Shown: in pieces, positions 18,112-27,158 of the stretch
Layout of the letters: every line of letters starts with the position of its first letter
How positions within the stretch are numbered: the stretch's first letter is position 1
Assembly (NCBI GenBank): GCA_025058315.1
Contig: JANXET010000008.1
Location: forward strand, 1-64,000
From: Candidatus Bathyarchaeota archaeon
GTDB taxonomy: Archaea > Thermoproteota > Bathyarchaeia > Bathyarchaeales > Bathycorpusculaceae
DNA: 64,000 nt
Reading direction: 5' to 3'
Translations under genes and position numbers: made by a program
Notes under the pieces: generated by a model
The model's database searches: none
Told to the model about the DNA's origin: nothing
Seen by the model: the letters and a program-made list of their open reading frames with translations, nothing else

Positions 18112-18387
18112 ATGAAAAGAAAGCTCATGGAAATATTGGCATGTCCAATCGATAAGTATCATCCACTAGAACTATACGTTTTCGAGGAAAAGGATGAAAT
18201 TGTTGAGGGATTAATCGTCTGCCCAAAATGTTTAAGATGGTACCCCATTCGAGATGAAATTCCAGAGATGCTTCCTGATGAGCTAAGAAAAGAAAGCGAA
18301 GACTTGCCGTTCCTAAAAAAGTGGCTAAGCAAGGTTCCAGAGAAGATTCTTAGTGAAGGAAAACCCTTTAATCTTAGAAGTGGTTAA
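18112..18387 (+). CDS. Trm112-like methyltransferase activator
   Basis: About 91 residues of the Trm112 (UPF0434) zinc-ribbon type. Trm112 proteins activate tRNA, rRNA and release-factor methyltransferases. The N-terminal LMEILACPIDKYHPLEL and GLIVCPKCLRWYPIRDEIPEMLPDELR are the family core, with three of the zinc cysteines visible. The ORF opens at TTG 18058, but ATG 18112 gives the family's usual N-terminus. It follows trm5 directly, so its partner enzyme may be a tRNA methyltransferase. Confidence 0.85.
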   Translation: MKRKLMEILACPIDKYHPLELYVFEEKDEIVEGLIVCPKCLRWYPIRDEIPEMLPDELRKESEDLPFLKKWLSKVPEKILSEGKPFNLRSG

Positions 18388-18394
18388 AAGGCAC

Positions 18395-19348
18395 CTAATC
18401 CCTAATTTTTATAAGCTTACCTGTTTTTGAGGATTTAAGTGCTGCTTCAGCTATTTTAATCGCCATCAATCCATCCCAGCCTGTTATTAGCGGCTTCGCC
18501 TTTCCAAGCACACAATTCACGAAATGCTCCAATTCAAGTTTAAGCGGTTCCTGCCAGGGGATTCTAGGCTGAACACTCTCTTTTGCACGTTCTATACTGA
18601 GTTCCTGTGTTATATAGTCAAGTTTTATTATAGCCTCGCTCGATGTAATCACAAGCGTCCGCGTCTTGTATGGTGTTAACCAATTAGCCTCTATAAACGC
18701 GTTTTTGTTCCCATCAAACGTCAGCATTATATGCGCGTAGTCCTCGAATTTACTATGCCTCAAGCTTCCAGCCTTAGCATAAACTGCCACTGGATTCTCG
18801 TTGAAAAGATATCGCATCATGTCTATGTCATGTATCGCCAGATCCTTAACTACTCCCACATCGCCTATTCTTTCAGGCCACTGTGAAACTCTCTTCGCAG
18901 TGGCGCAGACGATTTCGCCGAATCTTTTTTCCATGAAGGCCTCTTTTATGTACTGTATCCCAGGTATAAACCGCATTAAGAAGCCAACAGTGAGCAGAAG
19001 TCCATTACTCTCCGAGCACTTGAGCAAAGCCTCGGCACACTTCGAGTTCGCCGCCATAGGCTTCTCCACTAGAACATGCTTGCCAGCCTTGAGCGCTCTT
19101 AGCGCCTCCTTAGCTAGACTTGTGGACCAAGTGCATATGCTTACTGCCTCAATATCCTTTCTGCGCAACATTTTTCCGGGGCTGGTATATGCTTTTACGC
19201 CAAATTGTCTTGCAACGGTGTTAGCTCTCTCATAATCTATATCGCATACTGCCACAAGCTCCGTCATCGGAAGTTCCTTGAAAACCCTCGCGTGGTTTCT
19301 ACCCCAGAATCCTGTGCCTATAACGGCTACACCTAATTTATCCATCAT
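18395..19348 (-). CDS. Gfo/Idh/MocA-family oxidoreductase
   Basis: A 317-residue NAD(P)-dependent sugar-type dehydrogenase. The Rossmann start is VAVIGTGFWGRNHARVF; the catalytic EKP motif is in KHVLVEKPMA; the later DLAIHDIDMMRYL holds the conserved His-Asp-Asp pattern. The substrate is not determinable, but the gene overlaps the upstream dehydrogenase-like gene by 4 bases (ATGA) and lies near a phosphohexose mutase, so a nucleotide-linked sugar is likely. Confidence 0.88.
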   Translation of the reverse strand: MMDKLGVAVIGTGFWGRNHARVFKELPMTELVAVCDIDYERANTVARQFGVKAYTSPGKMLRRKDIEAVSICTWSTSLAKEALRALKAGKHVLVEKPMAANSKCAEALLKCSESNGLLLTVGFLMRFIPGIQYIKEAFMEKRFGEIVCATAKRVSQWPERIGDVGVVKDLAIHDIDMMRYLFNENPVAVYAKAGSLRHSKFEDYAHIMLTFDGNKNAFIEANWLTPYKTRTLVITSSEAIIKLDYITQELSIERAKESVQPRIPWQEPLKLELEHFVNCVLGKAKPLITGWDGLMAIKIAEAALKSSKTGKLIKIRD

Positions 19349-20715
19349 CTCGCAGTTACACCTCTCCCGAATCCCTTATACACGAGCCCTTCGACCTTTA
19401 GCTTTAAAGGATCTAATGCTCCTTCAAGATCAACAACGGCAGCGGGCATTCTCATCATCAACTTTAGCCTTTTGACGTTTAGCCTCTTTATCTGATCATG
19501 CCCGGCAGCGATAATTATGCAGTCTGAATGTTCCAAAGCCTCTGCTAGGCTTCTCTTAATTATGGTTGAAATTCTAAACTCCGCAAGTGTTTTTCCCGAC
19601 AGATACGGGTCATAGAGGCTTATTTTGGCTCCTTTTGACTCTAAAAGTTTTATAAGTTCTTTCACGATAACCTTCGGAGCGTCCACAGTATTTGGGGTTT
19701 TTGAAGCGCCTATTATCGATATCTTCGCTCTGCGAAGTGTTTTACCACACTCTTTAAGCGCTTCATTTACTAAGCGAAAGACATGTTTAAGTGTTTCATT
19801 ATTGGATTCCTCTACAGTTTCAAGAATCTTTAGTTTCACGCCTAAGTTATCAGCATCAGCAAATAAAAGTTTCAGAGCCTCGCAATTGCTGTTCCAGCGG
19901 TCTAATGGAAGCGGAAAAAGTGGATCACCCAAGGCACTAACTGCAAAGTAGTCTACTCCCATTTTCTCGCATATGATTGCAAGTTCACGGGATACACCTT
20001 GACTTACATGCGCGTAGACTGATTGGAACAGCGCAAGCGCCTCCGCTGTCTTTACATCCGTTGTTCTAATAACATCTACTTGGCTTATTGTTTCCAGCAC
20101 CCTAGACGCTATTTCTAAGCTCTGCCTATCTGAGGCCGCCACGACTCTCCTATAACATGACAGAGTCTTTAAATTCTGATCTTCAGAATGAACTACTGGG
20201 CTGTAGGCTAAGAAAAAATCTAGACCAGATCTAAGCCCAGAAACACTTTCCAACACGTCCCTCACAAAACCATCAGTAGCGCCTATTTTAACAATGCCTA
20301 CGATTATAACAAGAGTCCCCTTTCTAATCCCTGGACCAGCTTGTCTCAATGCCCGCTCCAAATCGGAATAGTCCGGTTCACCCTTATCATTAACGGTAGC
20401 CGGAGCAGTAAACATTACGATCTCACTACTTGAGGCTGTTAAACTTATGTCGCTGCTAACTTTTAATCTGCCCTCTTTTAATTGCGCTCGAAGGAGCGGC
20501 TCCAATTCGCTCTTTAAATGCAAGGTTCTACCCTTTGATAGATCATTAACTATTGCTTGGTTACTGTCTCCACACAAAACCTTGAATCCTGCTTTGGCGA
20601 AAAGACAAGCGTGGAGAATCCCAACACGATTACACCCTATAATGCCCACAGTATATTTTAATCTATGCTCAGGATTTCCTATTTCCTCGAGTTTTATGCA
20701 TGCTGCGGATGACAT
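19345..20715 (-). CDS. Nucleotide-sugar dehydrogenase homolog with altered active site
   Basis: A 456-residue protein with the three-domain layout of UDP-glucose/UDP-ManNAc dehydrogenases: N-terminal Rossmann domain (VGIIGCNRVGILHACLFAKAG), helical middle, and C-terminal domain (KISIIGASKTPNTVDAP, then YDPYLSG). The substrate loop normally reading as a Pro-Glu motif is SPVVHSEDQNL. The Gly-Gly-x-Cys-Ile-Pro motif with the catalytic Cys is missing; the region reads LPLDRWNSNCEALKLL, with one Cys of uncertain alignment. It may have another reaction or be non-catalytic. It is coupled to the downstream Gfo/Idh gene. Confidence 0.75.
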   Translation of the reverse strand: MSSAACIKLEEIGNPEHRLKYTVGIIGCNRVGILHACLFAKAGFKVLCGDSNQAIVNDLSKGRTLHLKSELEPLLRAQLKEGRLKVSSDISLTASSSEIVMFTAPATVNDKGEPDYSDLERALRQAGPGIRKGTLVIIVGIVKIGATDGFVRDVLESVSGLRSGLDFFLAYSPVVHSEDQNLKTLSCYRRVVAASDRQSLEIASRVLETISQVDVIRTTDVKTAEALALFQSVYAHVSQGVSRELAIICEKMGVDYFAVSALGDPLFPLPLDRWNSNCEALKLLFADADNLGVKLKILETVEESNNETLKHVFRLVNEALKECGKTLRRAKISIIGASKTPNTVDAPKVIVKELIKLLESKGAKISLYDPYLSGKTLAEFRISTIIKRSLAEALEHSDCIIIAAGHDQIKRLNVKRLKLMMRMPAAVVDLEGALDPLKLKVEGLVYKGFGRGVTAR

Positions 20716-20739
20716 AAAAGAGTCTCCATGATCTGCAAG

Positions 20740-22134
20740 TTAATATGTGGCTGCGCTTTTTAGACTGTCGATTAGTTCCCTTATTTTTATGCCATACTTC
20801 TGAATGAGTTCTCTTGCTCTTTCCCAGGTCTTAGCTTCTGCATAAAGCCTGTAAAGAGGTTCAGTTCCACTCGGTCTGATTAATATTGAGCTACTGTCTT
20901 CAAACCAGATCTTGACGCCGTCAATTGTGATTATGTTTTGTTCCTTAACCTCCTCGATTAGCTTTTTCAAAACTTCATGTTTCAATGTTTCCGGGCAATC
21001 CACTTTATCTTTTTCAATGAAGTACTTTGGTAGTTTTCTAAGCATTTCCGAGAGTTTCCGTCCCTCCTCTGCCAGAATGTCCAGGATTAAGGCTGTGGCC
21101 ATTCCGCCGTCTCTCACAGCTAAATGTGGACCGTAGAATATTCCGCCGTTTTCCTCACCGCCTAGTTTTGCGTTGATTCTCTTCATAGTGTGGGATACTG
21201 TTACACTTCCAACCTTAGTCCACACAACTTCCCCGCCAAAAGCATCTGCAACATCCTTTACAAGCATTGATGAACTTACAGGAGTCACTATTTTTTCGCC
21301 TTGATTATTTTTCAGAAAATACTTTACAATAAGGGCGAAGGTTTTATCGCCCCAGTGTACTTCGCCCTCGTCGTCAACAAATATGGCGCGATCGCCGTCT
21401 CCATCGAAGGCAACTCCAAAATCCGCATGTAACGCTTTCACAGCCATGGACAACTCCCTGAGATTTTCTGGTCGAGGTTCCGGCGGCCTTCCTGGAAATG
21501 TTCCATCAATGTTTGCGTTAATTGTTGTTACTCTGCATCCAAGTTCCCTTAGAAGTCTTGGGACAGTTAAGGCGGCAACACTATTTGCAGCATCAACAAC
21601 CGCGTAAAAATTTTTGTCCGCTATTTTTGCGGCGTTCACATGTCCCTTTATCGCTTCGATATAGTTATCCAAAATACCCGTTAAAAATTCAGCATCGCCA
21701 AGCCTGTTCCAGGCTGAATAATTTAATTTCTTCTCGAAAAAGATATTTTCGACTTCTATTTCCTGCTCACGAGAAATCTCTATGCCATCATGCCATAGAA
21801 CTTTTATTCCATTGTATTCCGGCGGGTTGTGTGATGCGGTTATTATGACGCCGCCGTCTGTTTTTAAGCTTTTAACAGCATACTGTAAAGCTGGAGTTGG
21901 AGCCATACCCGCATTTAAGACTTGACAGCCAGTGGCGATCAACCCTGAAATAACCGCCTCTGTAAGCATGGGGCTGCTTGTTCTAGCGTCATGTCCAATT
22001 ATGATTTTGCCTCCTTTAAAGTATGTTCCTATGGCAGCTCCAACGGCTACAGCCATTTCAGGGGTTAATTCCTTATTAACAACTCCTCGGATTCCGTTGG
22101 TTCCGAAGAGTCTTCTGTTAATCGACATCAACAT
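20740..22134 (-). CDS. glmM: Phosphohexose mutase (GlmM/phosphomannomutase type)
   Basis: A 464-residue alpha-D-phosphohexomutase interconverting sugar 1- and 6-phosphates. The catalytic phosphoserine loop is TASHNPPEYNG, the metal loop DGDGDRAIF, the sugar-binding loop GGEENGG, and the phosphate-binding loop RPSGTEPLYRLY. The opening FGTNGIRGVVN favours phosphoglucosamine mutase, but archaeal family members often have mixed specificity. It lies 24 bases upstream of the nucleotide-sugar dehydrogenase-like gene, implying a shared sugar pathway, possibly for glycans or glycoproteins. Confidence 0.9.
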   Translation of the reverse strand: MLMSINRRLFGTNGIRGVVNKELTPEMAVAVGAAIGTYFKGGKIIIGHDARTSSPMLTEAVISGLIATGCQVLNAGMAPTPALQYAVKSLKTDGGVIITASHNPPEYNGIKVLWHDGIEISREQEIEVENIFFEKKLNYSAWNRLGDAEFLTGILDNYIEAIKGHVNAAKIADKNFYAVVDAANSVAALTVPRLLRELGCRVTTINANIDGTFPGRPPEPRPENLRELSMAVKALHADFGVAFDGDGDRAIFVDDEGEVHWGDKTFALIVKYFLKNNQGEKIVTPVSSSMLVKDVADAFGGEVVWTKVGSVTVSHTMKRINAKLGGEENGGIFYGPHLAVRDGGMATALILDILAEEGRKLSEMLRKLPKYFIEKDKVDCPETLKHEVLKKLIEEVKEQNIITIDGVKIWFEDSSSILIRPSGTEPLYRLYAEAKTWERARELIQKYGIKIRELIDSLKSAATY

Positions 22135-22218
22135 TCCTCCTAACCTAATTTTAGTGCAAGCTTATATTAGATATGCACTCTTAAATTCATTCTAGCGTTG
22201 TTTGCTCACCTGGTTAAC

Positions 22219-22425
22219 ATGGAAAAGGCTGTAGATGAGATGATCCAAAGACACCCTATGGCGGCTGCGGGTGTAATGCTTCCCTTATTTACGGCTGATT
22301 TATCAGGCTCAGGTGTTTGGGGGAAGTCAACAACCGCTTCAGCTGAATAGGGCAGAAAAGTTTTTGAGGCTGTAGTAAACGAGCTTGTAGATCACATAAA
22401 TAGGCTTAGGGAAATGAAGAGTTAG
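22219..22425 (+). pseudogene. Creatininase-family remnant (C-terminal part)
   Basis: The frame from 22219 reads a 68-codon segment resembling the C-terminus of creatininase-family amidohydrolases: LFTADLSGSGVWGKSTTASAE, a TAG stop, then GRKVFEAVVNELVDHINRL. Family members usually show a Ser-Gly-Val-x-Gly-Asp-Pro-x-x-Ala pattern and a final helix of this kind. The in-frame stop, the missing N-terminal domain and the loss of the Gly-Asp-Pro triplet mark it as decayed. It fills the gap between the GlmM and GuaA genes. Confidence 0.6.
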
Positions 22426-22449
22426 ATCATATCCTAAAGCTGAAGGTTG

Positions 22450-23994
22450 TTACTCCCACTCAATTGTTGCTGGAGGCTTATGGGTTACGTCATAGACGAC
22501 TCTTGAAACTTCAGATATCTCGTTTGTTATCCTTGACGAGATTCTTTCCAACAACTTGTATGGGATTCTCGCAAAGCTTGCAGTCATAGCCTCGCGGCTT
22601 TCAACGATTCTAATGGCTACAACGTATCCATAAGCACGAGTGTCTCCTTTAACTCCTGTGCTTTTCGTGTCGGTTAGCACCGCGAAATATTGCCATAACC
22701 GATCCTTTATCCCGCTTTTTTCAATTTCCTCCCTGACAATCCTGTCAGCCTTCCTTGCAATTTCAACTTTCTCCTCAGTTAGTTCACCTATAACCCTTAC
22801 CGCAAGTCCAGGACCAGGAAAAGGCTGCCTGTAAACAAGTTCCTTCGGCAGTCCAAGCGCTAAAGCTACCTTTCTAACCTCGTCCTTGTACAGGTCACGT
22901 AAGGGCTCAATCACCTTCTTAAACCGTATTCTCGTCGGCAACCCAGCTACATTATGATGTGTCTTAATTTTGTCCGAGAATCTTCTAAATCCTGACTCTA
23001 TTCTGTCAGGATATATGGTTCCCTGAATCAGATATTCTGCACCTGTTTTCTCAGCTACTTCCTCGAAAACTCTGATGAACTCTTCGCCTATGATTTTTCT
23101 TTTAGTTTCCGGGTCAGCTATGCCCTTAAGTCGCTTCATAAAGCGTTCTTTTGCATCAACCATTACCAGGTTTAAATTGAATCCTTGGAAAACCCTTCTC
23201 ACGAACTCAGGCTCTTTTTCACGCATAAACCCGTGATCAACAAAAACCGCTGTCAGCTTGTTTCCAATCGCTTCAGCAGCAAGCACTGTTGCTACACTAG
23301 AGTCTATGCCACCGCTTAGGGCTATTATAGCTTTACCGTTACCTACTTCAATCCTGATTTCCTCAATCATCTTTTCTATGACATCTTCCATTTTCCAGTT
23401 AGCTTCACACCCGCACACTTCAAATAGGAAGTTGCCTATCATTTGCATCCCTTTTTCAGTGTGGACCACCTCAGGATGCCACTGTAATCCATAGATAGGT
23501 TTCTCTCTATGTTTAAACGCAGCCACCGGAGAGCTTTCAGTGTGAGCTAAAATCTCATAATCGCTTGGCACTGAAAATACTGTGTCACCGTGGCTCATCC
23601 AAACCTTCTCTCGTCTATTCAAACCTTTCAACACGCCAGCTGGTCTGTCAATTATTACGTATGTGGCGCCATATTCCCTTTTTCTAGCAGGACCAACTTT
23701 TCCCCCAGCCATATAAGCTATAAGCTGATGGCCGTAGCATAAGCCTAAAACAGGCAATCCGATGTTAAGTATTTCTGGGTCAAGTCTTGGGGCGCCAGAT
23801 TCGAACACGCTGGCAGGTCCGCCTGAAAGTATCAATCCTTTAACATTGAATTTTTCGTCTAATTTTTTGATATTTTCAACTTTGATATCATGGGGCACTA
23901 TTTCCGAGTATACTCCATGTTCTCTCACTCTTCTTGCTATCAAGTGGCAGTATTGGCCTCCGAAGTCCAGCACTAGCACAGCGTCATACTTCAA
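22450..23994 (-). CDS. guaA: GMP synthase (glutamine-hydrolysing), fused form
   Basis: A 514-residue enzyme converting XMP to GMP. The class I glutamine amidotransferase half has the nucleophile loop GLCYGHQL and the [11 protein letters not shown] His-Glu pair. The ATP pyrophosphatase half has the PP-loop ALSGGIDSS, followed by the dimerisation domain ending PPATIEWE. Many archaea carry the two halves as separate genes; here they are one polypeptide. Confidence 0.97.
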   Translation of the reverse strand: MKYDAVLVLDFGGQYCHLIARRVREHGVYSEIVPHDIKVENIKKLDEKFNVKGLILSGGPASVFESGAPRLDPEILNIGLPVLGLCYGHQLIAYMAGGKVGPARKREYGATYVIIDRPAGVLKGLNRREKVWMSHGDTVFSVPSDYEILAHTESSPVAAFKHREKPIYGLQWHPEVVHTEKGMQMIGNFLFEVCGCEANWKMEDVIEKMIEEIRIEVGNGKAIIALSGGIDSSVATVLAAEAIGNKLTAVFVDHGFMREKEPEFVRRVFQGFNLNLVMVDAKERFMKRLKGIADPETKRKIIGEEFIRVFEEVAEKTGAEYLIQGTIYPDRIESGFRRFSDKIKTHHNVAGLPTRIRFKKVIEPLRDLYKDEVRKVALALGLPKELVYRQPFPGPGLAVRVIGELTEEKVEIARKADRIVREEIEKSGIKDRLWQYFAVLTDTKSTGVKGDTRAYGYVVAIRIVESREAMTASFARIPYKLLERISSRITNEISEVSRVVYDVTHKPPATIEWE

Positions 23995-24141
23995 ATTATT
24001 CCCTCATCCGAGAGAACTATCCTATGCTCGCATTCCTTATAAGATTGTCTCAAAACTTTCCCTTTGATTTTCAAAAATTGTAATTCTCAAACGGATGCTA
24101 CAATATTCTGTAAAGAAATAGGCGAATTTTGTTGGCTACTT

Positions 24142-24423
24142 TTAGACCTTGTCTGGCGGCGGGTGGAAAAGGGATATCAAAGTTTCAGTTCTCACCACGT
24201 TTGGATGCTGCTCTATCATTTCATAGATTATCCGCTTCAGTTCATCAAGGCTTCCGGCTTCTATAACTATTACAGCATCATATCTTCCAAGCACTGAGTT
24301 CGCCATTTTAACACCCTTTATCCGTCTTGAGCGAACAATATCTTCCGAAGTGCCGGGTTTTGTTGTCACAAGCACAAAGGCTCTTAGAACTTTTCTGCGG
24401 AAATCTTTACATGAACTCATCAA
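24142..24423 (-). CDS. Stand-alone Lrp/AsnC ligand-binding (RAM) domain protein
   Basis: A 93-residue protein consisting of the alpha-beta RAM domain of Lrp/AsnC regulators, without a helix-turn-helix. The pattern AFVLVTTKPGTSEDIV, LGRYDAVIVIEAGSLDELKRII and VVRTETLISL is typical. Such proteins bind amino acids or pair with full regulators. A near-copy lies immediately upstream (24439-24675), so the pair probably arose by tandem duplication. The true start may be ATG 24420. Confidence 0.85.
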   Translation of the reverse strand: MMSSCKDFRRKVLRAFVLVTTKPGTSEDIVRSRRIKGVKMANSVLGRYDAVIVIEAGSLDELKRIIYEMIEQHPNVVRTETLISLFHPPPDKV

Positions 24424-24438
24424 TGTTTCCCATCCAAC

Positions 24439-24675
24439 TTAGCTTGACAGAGTCAACGAAGTTTCTGTATGAAGTATGTTGGGGTCTCTTTCAATCACCT
24501 TATAGAGTATTTCGTTTATGCTTTCAAGGTTCGGCGCTTCGATCATTACCACGGCGTCAAATCTTCCGTAGATTGAGTCAGCCTGTACAACCTCTTTTAC
24601 GTTCTTCTTTATCCTTGCAACAACTTCTTCTGATGTCCCTGGTTTCGTATTTATAAATATGTATGCCCTGACCAT
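24439..24675 (-). CDS. Stand-alone Lrp/AsnC ligand-binding (RAM) domain protein
   Basis: A 78-residue single RAM domain: VRAYIFINTKPGTSEEVV, IYGRFDAVVMIEAPNLES, ILHTETSLTLS. No DNA-binding domain is present. It is related to the downstream neighbour across its whole length and separated from it by 15 bases. The two could form a hetero-oligomer that senses an amino acid and modulates another regulator, an inference from family behaviour. Confidence 0.85.
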   Translation of the reverse strand: MVRAYIFINTKPGTSEEVVARIKKNVKEVVQADSIYGRFDAVVMIEAPNLESINEILYKVIERDPNILHTETSLTLSS

Positions 24676-24742
24676 ACTTTCATCACCTGTGATTATTCTT
24701 CTACCAATCTAAAATATTTCGTTATCTCCCATAGTGTCACTC

Positions 24743-24919
24743 TTGGCAACTCTCGTAGGGCTTTTGAATTTGGAAATGAGATTGAAGGACGCAATAAGAG
24801 TTGTGGGCCATCCGGAGGATGTCGACGTTTACTCTACAAACAGTTACTAACGCGTTTTGAACGTGGCTAAAGAATATCCTGAATCAAGTCCCTGGAAAAC
24901 TTTAGAGCTAAAAATTTAA
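24743..24919 (+). pseudogene. Possible decayed ORF
   Basis: In the roughly 300-base gap before tRNA-Leu one frame reads protein-like text: MRLKDAIRVVGHPEDVDVYST, an in-frame TAA at 24848-24850, then RVLNVAKEYPESSPWKTLELKI and a stop. The composition is coding-like, but I do not recognise the family. It may be a gene remnant or chance. Confidence 0.3.
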
Positions 24920-24975
24920 AACAGCATTTAAGTAAAGGAAAACTTAATCAGAAAATAATACAACTAAGCATCCAT

Positions 24976-25084
24976 GCGGGGGTTGCCAAGCCAGGTCAAA
25001 GGCGCAGCCCTGAGGAGAAAAAAGTCAAGTTTCGCAGAGCGGCTGTCCCGTAGGGGTTCGTGGGTTCAAATCCCACCCCCCGCA
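24976..25084 (+). tRNA. tRNA-Leu (anticodon GAG) with a 24-base intron
   Basis: The acceptor stem GCGGGGG pairs with CCCCCGC, the T-arm is GTGGG-TTCAAAT-CCCAC, and the long variable arm (TCCCGTAGGGGTTC) marks a class II tRNA. The anticodon stem CAGCC/GGCTG encloses CTGAGG, the intron and one further loop base. The anticodon at 25012-25014 is GAG (Leu). The intron, about 25016-25039, sits at the canonical position between 37 and 38. The discriminator is A25084. CCA is not encoded. Confidence 0.88.
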
Positions 25085-25832
25085 CTAATTTGCTGGTAAA
25101 TCTCGTTTGTTTTTTGATGGTTGTTGACGAGGCCTAATATGGGTAGACGCGCACGATTAAGGATCGTGACGTTTACGTTTATTTGATGTGATGAGCAACA
25201 AAAGAGACGAGGCAATTATACTACCACATAAACCGCCAAGAACTAAGTCGTCTATTGCCTCTAAAGCAAGAGACAAAAATCGGCGATGAGCACAAACACT
25301 TTGCGAAACTTTTTTGTGATAAGCCTAATCAAGTGCCCAATAACTTGCGTAATAACCTCTTCAACATGCAGGCGACAAAGGAGGAAAAGCCCCCTTATGT
25401 TAGTAGCGGTGATTGTTTCATAGGGTTTAAAGATGCATCAATGCCTCTTGCGCAATCATCTAAGCATAACACTCTTATAAAATACGGCGCCTGGCTCTTC
25501 AGGTTTTTCTATCATGCCACGTACAACAATCTCAGCATGATAGGCGCTTTGAATCGAGCCTCCTATGATCATTGTGGGATTCAGTTCACCAGTACATAGC
25601 TTTGGCAGTTGCAGCCACCGCCTCCATTATCCTAGTTACAATAATAATTCACCTAAAGAAAAATAGGCGCTCAAATCGGGGAGAATAAAGTCAAATTGAG
25701 AAATTGTCATTGTAAATCATTTTTATGTAGCTTGTTTCTGATGAAGTTTTTCATCGAAAGCGCCGAAAAACCGCCTATTGCGATTTTCGGTTTCTATCCA
25801 ATAGTTAGATGCTTTAATTAACGATGTCAGAC
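25085..25832. other. Gene-poor stretch with a membrane-anchor remnant
   Basis: No intact gene is convincing here. On the plus strand, 25572-25688 reads a short frame ending in a membrane helix and basic tail (YIALAVAATASIILVTIIIH, then LKKNRRSNRGE and a stop), like the C-terminal anchor of a secreted protein whose body is missing. A 114-codon ORF at 25255-25599 and a minus-strand frame across 25450-25600 both lack family features. The stretch directly follows a tRNA gene, a common integration site, but no integrase or repeated tRNA end was found. Confidence 0.45.
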
Positions 25833-26999
25833 TTATCGAATTGATGGAGCTGTGTGGTTCCAGTAATAGATGTTTGGGTACCGGTTGTTTATTGGAAAAG
25901 TTTGGTCGTCGTAGATTATATCTAGGTGCAAACCATATTTTTCGATTAGGACGCATAAAAGCTCCCATATTTGCTGGGATTTTTCATCGGGCCCCCACCA
26001 GCCCCATATTTTGTCGTCAGGATGACGCATCCCCCATCCATAGTTTCTGGGCAGAACCATAGCGGCCTCAGCCTTTATTGACCCGTGAATTATCTTTGGA
26101 TTTTTTACCACGTCTTGCCAGAAGCGCTTTAATGCTTCAAAATGCTCGTCCGTCATGATGCCGTACGGACTTTTTACGTCATCAGCATAGTTGAAGATAA
26201 GTATGTATTTTGCGCCGCATTTGTAGGCGTCCAGCATCTGCTTATAGATGCTTTCCGCACTATCTAAGTATGGCGGATGCATGTACCTCCATGTTATTAT
26301 TATCCCCCATTTTTTGTTCTGCATTGTTGCTGCGCCCCTTATTAGGGCAATGTCTCTGGCGAAGGTGTGATTCCAGCCTATTTGGGCAAGTACAACATCG
26401 TAACCGGCCAGGTAATCGAACCAGTAAAGTGCGTAGTCGGATACAAAAACATCGATGGAATTAGCTTCGAGAAACTTAAAACCGTCATCCGCATGGAAAA
26501 GGTTGACGTAGCTATTAGCTGCCACATCATAGCTTAGGTTAAGAGTTAAGTTCCGTGTGAACGGCAAAAGCTCATTCCATTTATAGTCAATAAATATTCC
26601 TCCAGGCTCATCGTAATAGTAAACACCCAAGAATTGATCACCCCATCTTTGCTTCGCCATTTTAATCCATGACAAACGCCACTCTAGATTTTTAACTTTG
26701 AGGACACGTGAGTCCAGATCTCCGAAGAAAACTATCAGATGAAGCCCCGCGTTAACAGCGTACTCGCATATTTCCGTCAATGCTGTTTCATTATAACTTA
26801 CAGGACCTGATAAAACTGCGAAAAGATTTGTGTAATCTTTAACCCGGTCAATGAGAAGCTTGGATTCAGCGCTTGTATACCCGCAGAAAGTAACCCCCAC
26901 GTAAAAATCTTTTACCACATCTTCAGAGCACGAAGAGAGAAAAAGTGCAATCAACAGCGTAACCGTAAGGAAAAATATAAGTATCCATTTATCCCTCAT
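25833..26999 (-). CDS. Secreted lipoprotein-like protein with a glycosidase-like barrel
   Basis: About 388 residues from ATG 26999 (the ORF opens at 27044). The N-terminus is a signal peptide (ILIFFLTVTLLIALFLSSCS) with a lipobox-like LSSC. The mature part looks like an alpha-beta barrel: GVTFCGYT, LIVFFGDLD, FLGVYYYDEPGG with a Glu on the likely fourth strand, VDVF-type DYALYWFDY, and WGIIITWRYMHPP. This resembles glycoside hydrolase barrels, but I cannot name a family or substrate. It is probably surface-anchored and carbohydrate-active. The C-terminus may be incomplete. Confidence 0.6.
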   Translation of the reverse strand: MRDKWILIFFLTVTLLIALFLSSCSEDVVKDFYVGVTFCGYTSAESKLLIDRVKDYTNLFAVLSGPVSYNETALTEICEYAVNAGLHLIVFFGDLDSRVLKVKNLEWRLSWIKMAKQRWGDQFLGVYYYDEPGGIFIDYKWNELLPFTRNLTLNLSYDVAANSYVNLFHADDGFKFLEANSIDVFVSDYALYWFDYLAGYDVVLAQIGWNHTFARDIALIRGAATMQNKKWGIIITWRYMHPPYLDSAESIYKQMLDAYKCGAKYILIFNYADDVKSPYGIMTDEHFEALKRFWQDVVKNPKIIHGSIKAEAAMVLPRNYGWGMRHPDDKIWGWWGPDEKSQQIWELLCVLIEKYGLHLDIIYDDQTFPINNRYPNIYYWNHTAPSIR

Positions 27000-27158
27000 A
27001 GCGCAGACACTTCCAGTAATCACATAATAACAGGGCTGATACAATATTATAGTGCTTGCAGACTTAAAATAATCGTTAGACCGAGAGGATGCTTGTTTTA
27101 AGGTTACGCTCTAGCTATTTTGTTTTATCGCTACAACAGTATGAAGCGCCGGAAGCTG

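Noticed and set aside
25255-25599. Plus-strand ORF of 114 codons
   Set aside because: Starts at TTG without a ribosome site, no family pattern, and coding character on neighbouring frames is equally weak; kept only as part of a gene-poor stretch.
24976-25832. Integrated element at tRNA-Leu
   Set aside because: No integrase, no repeated tRNA 3' end and no element genes were found in the following 750 bases.
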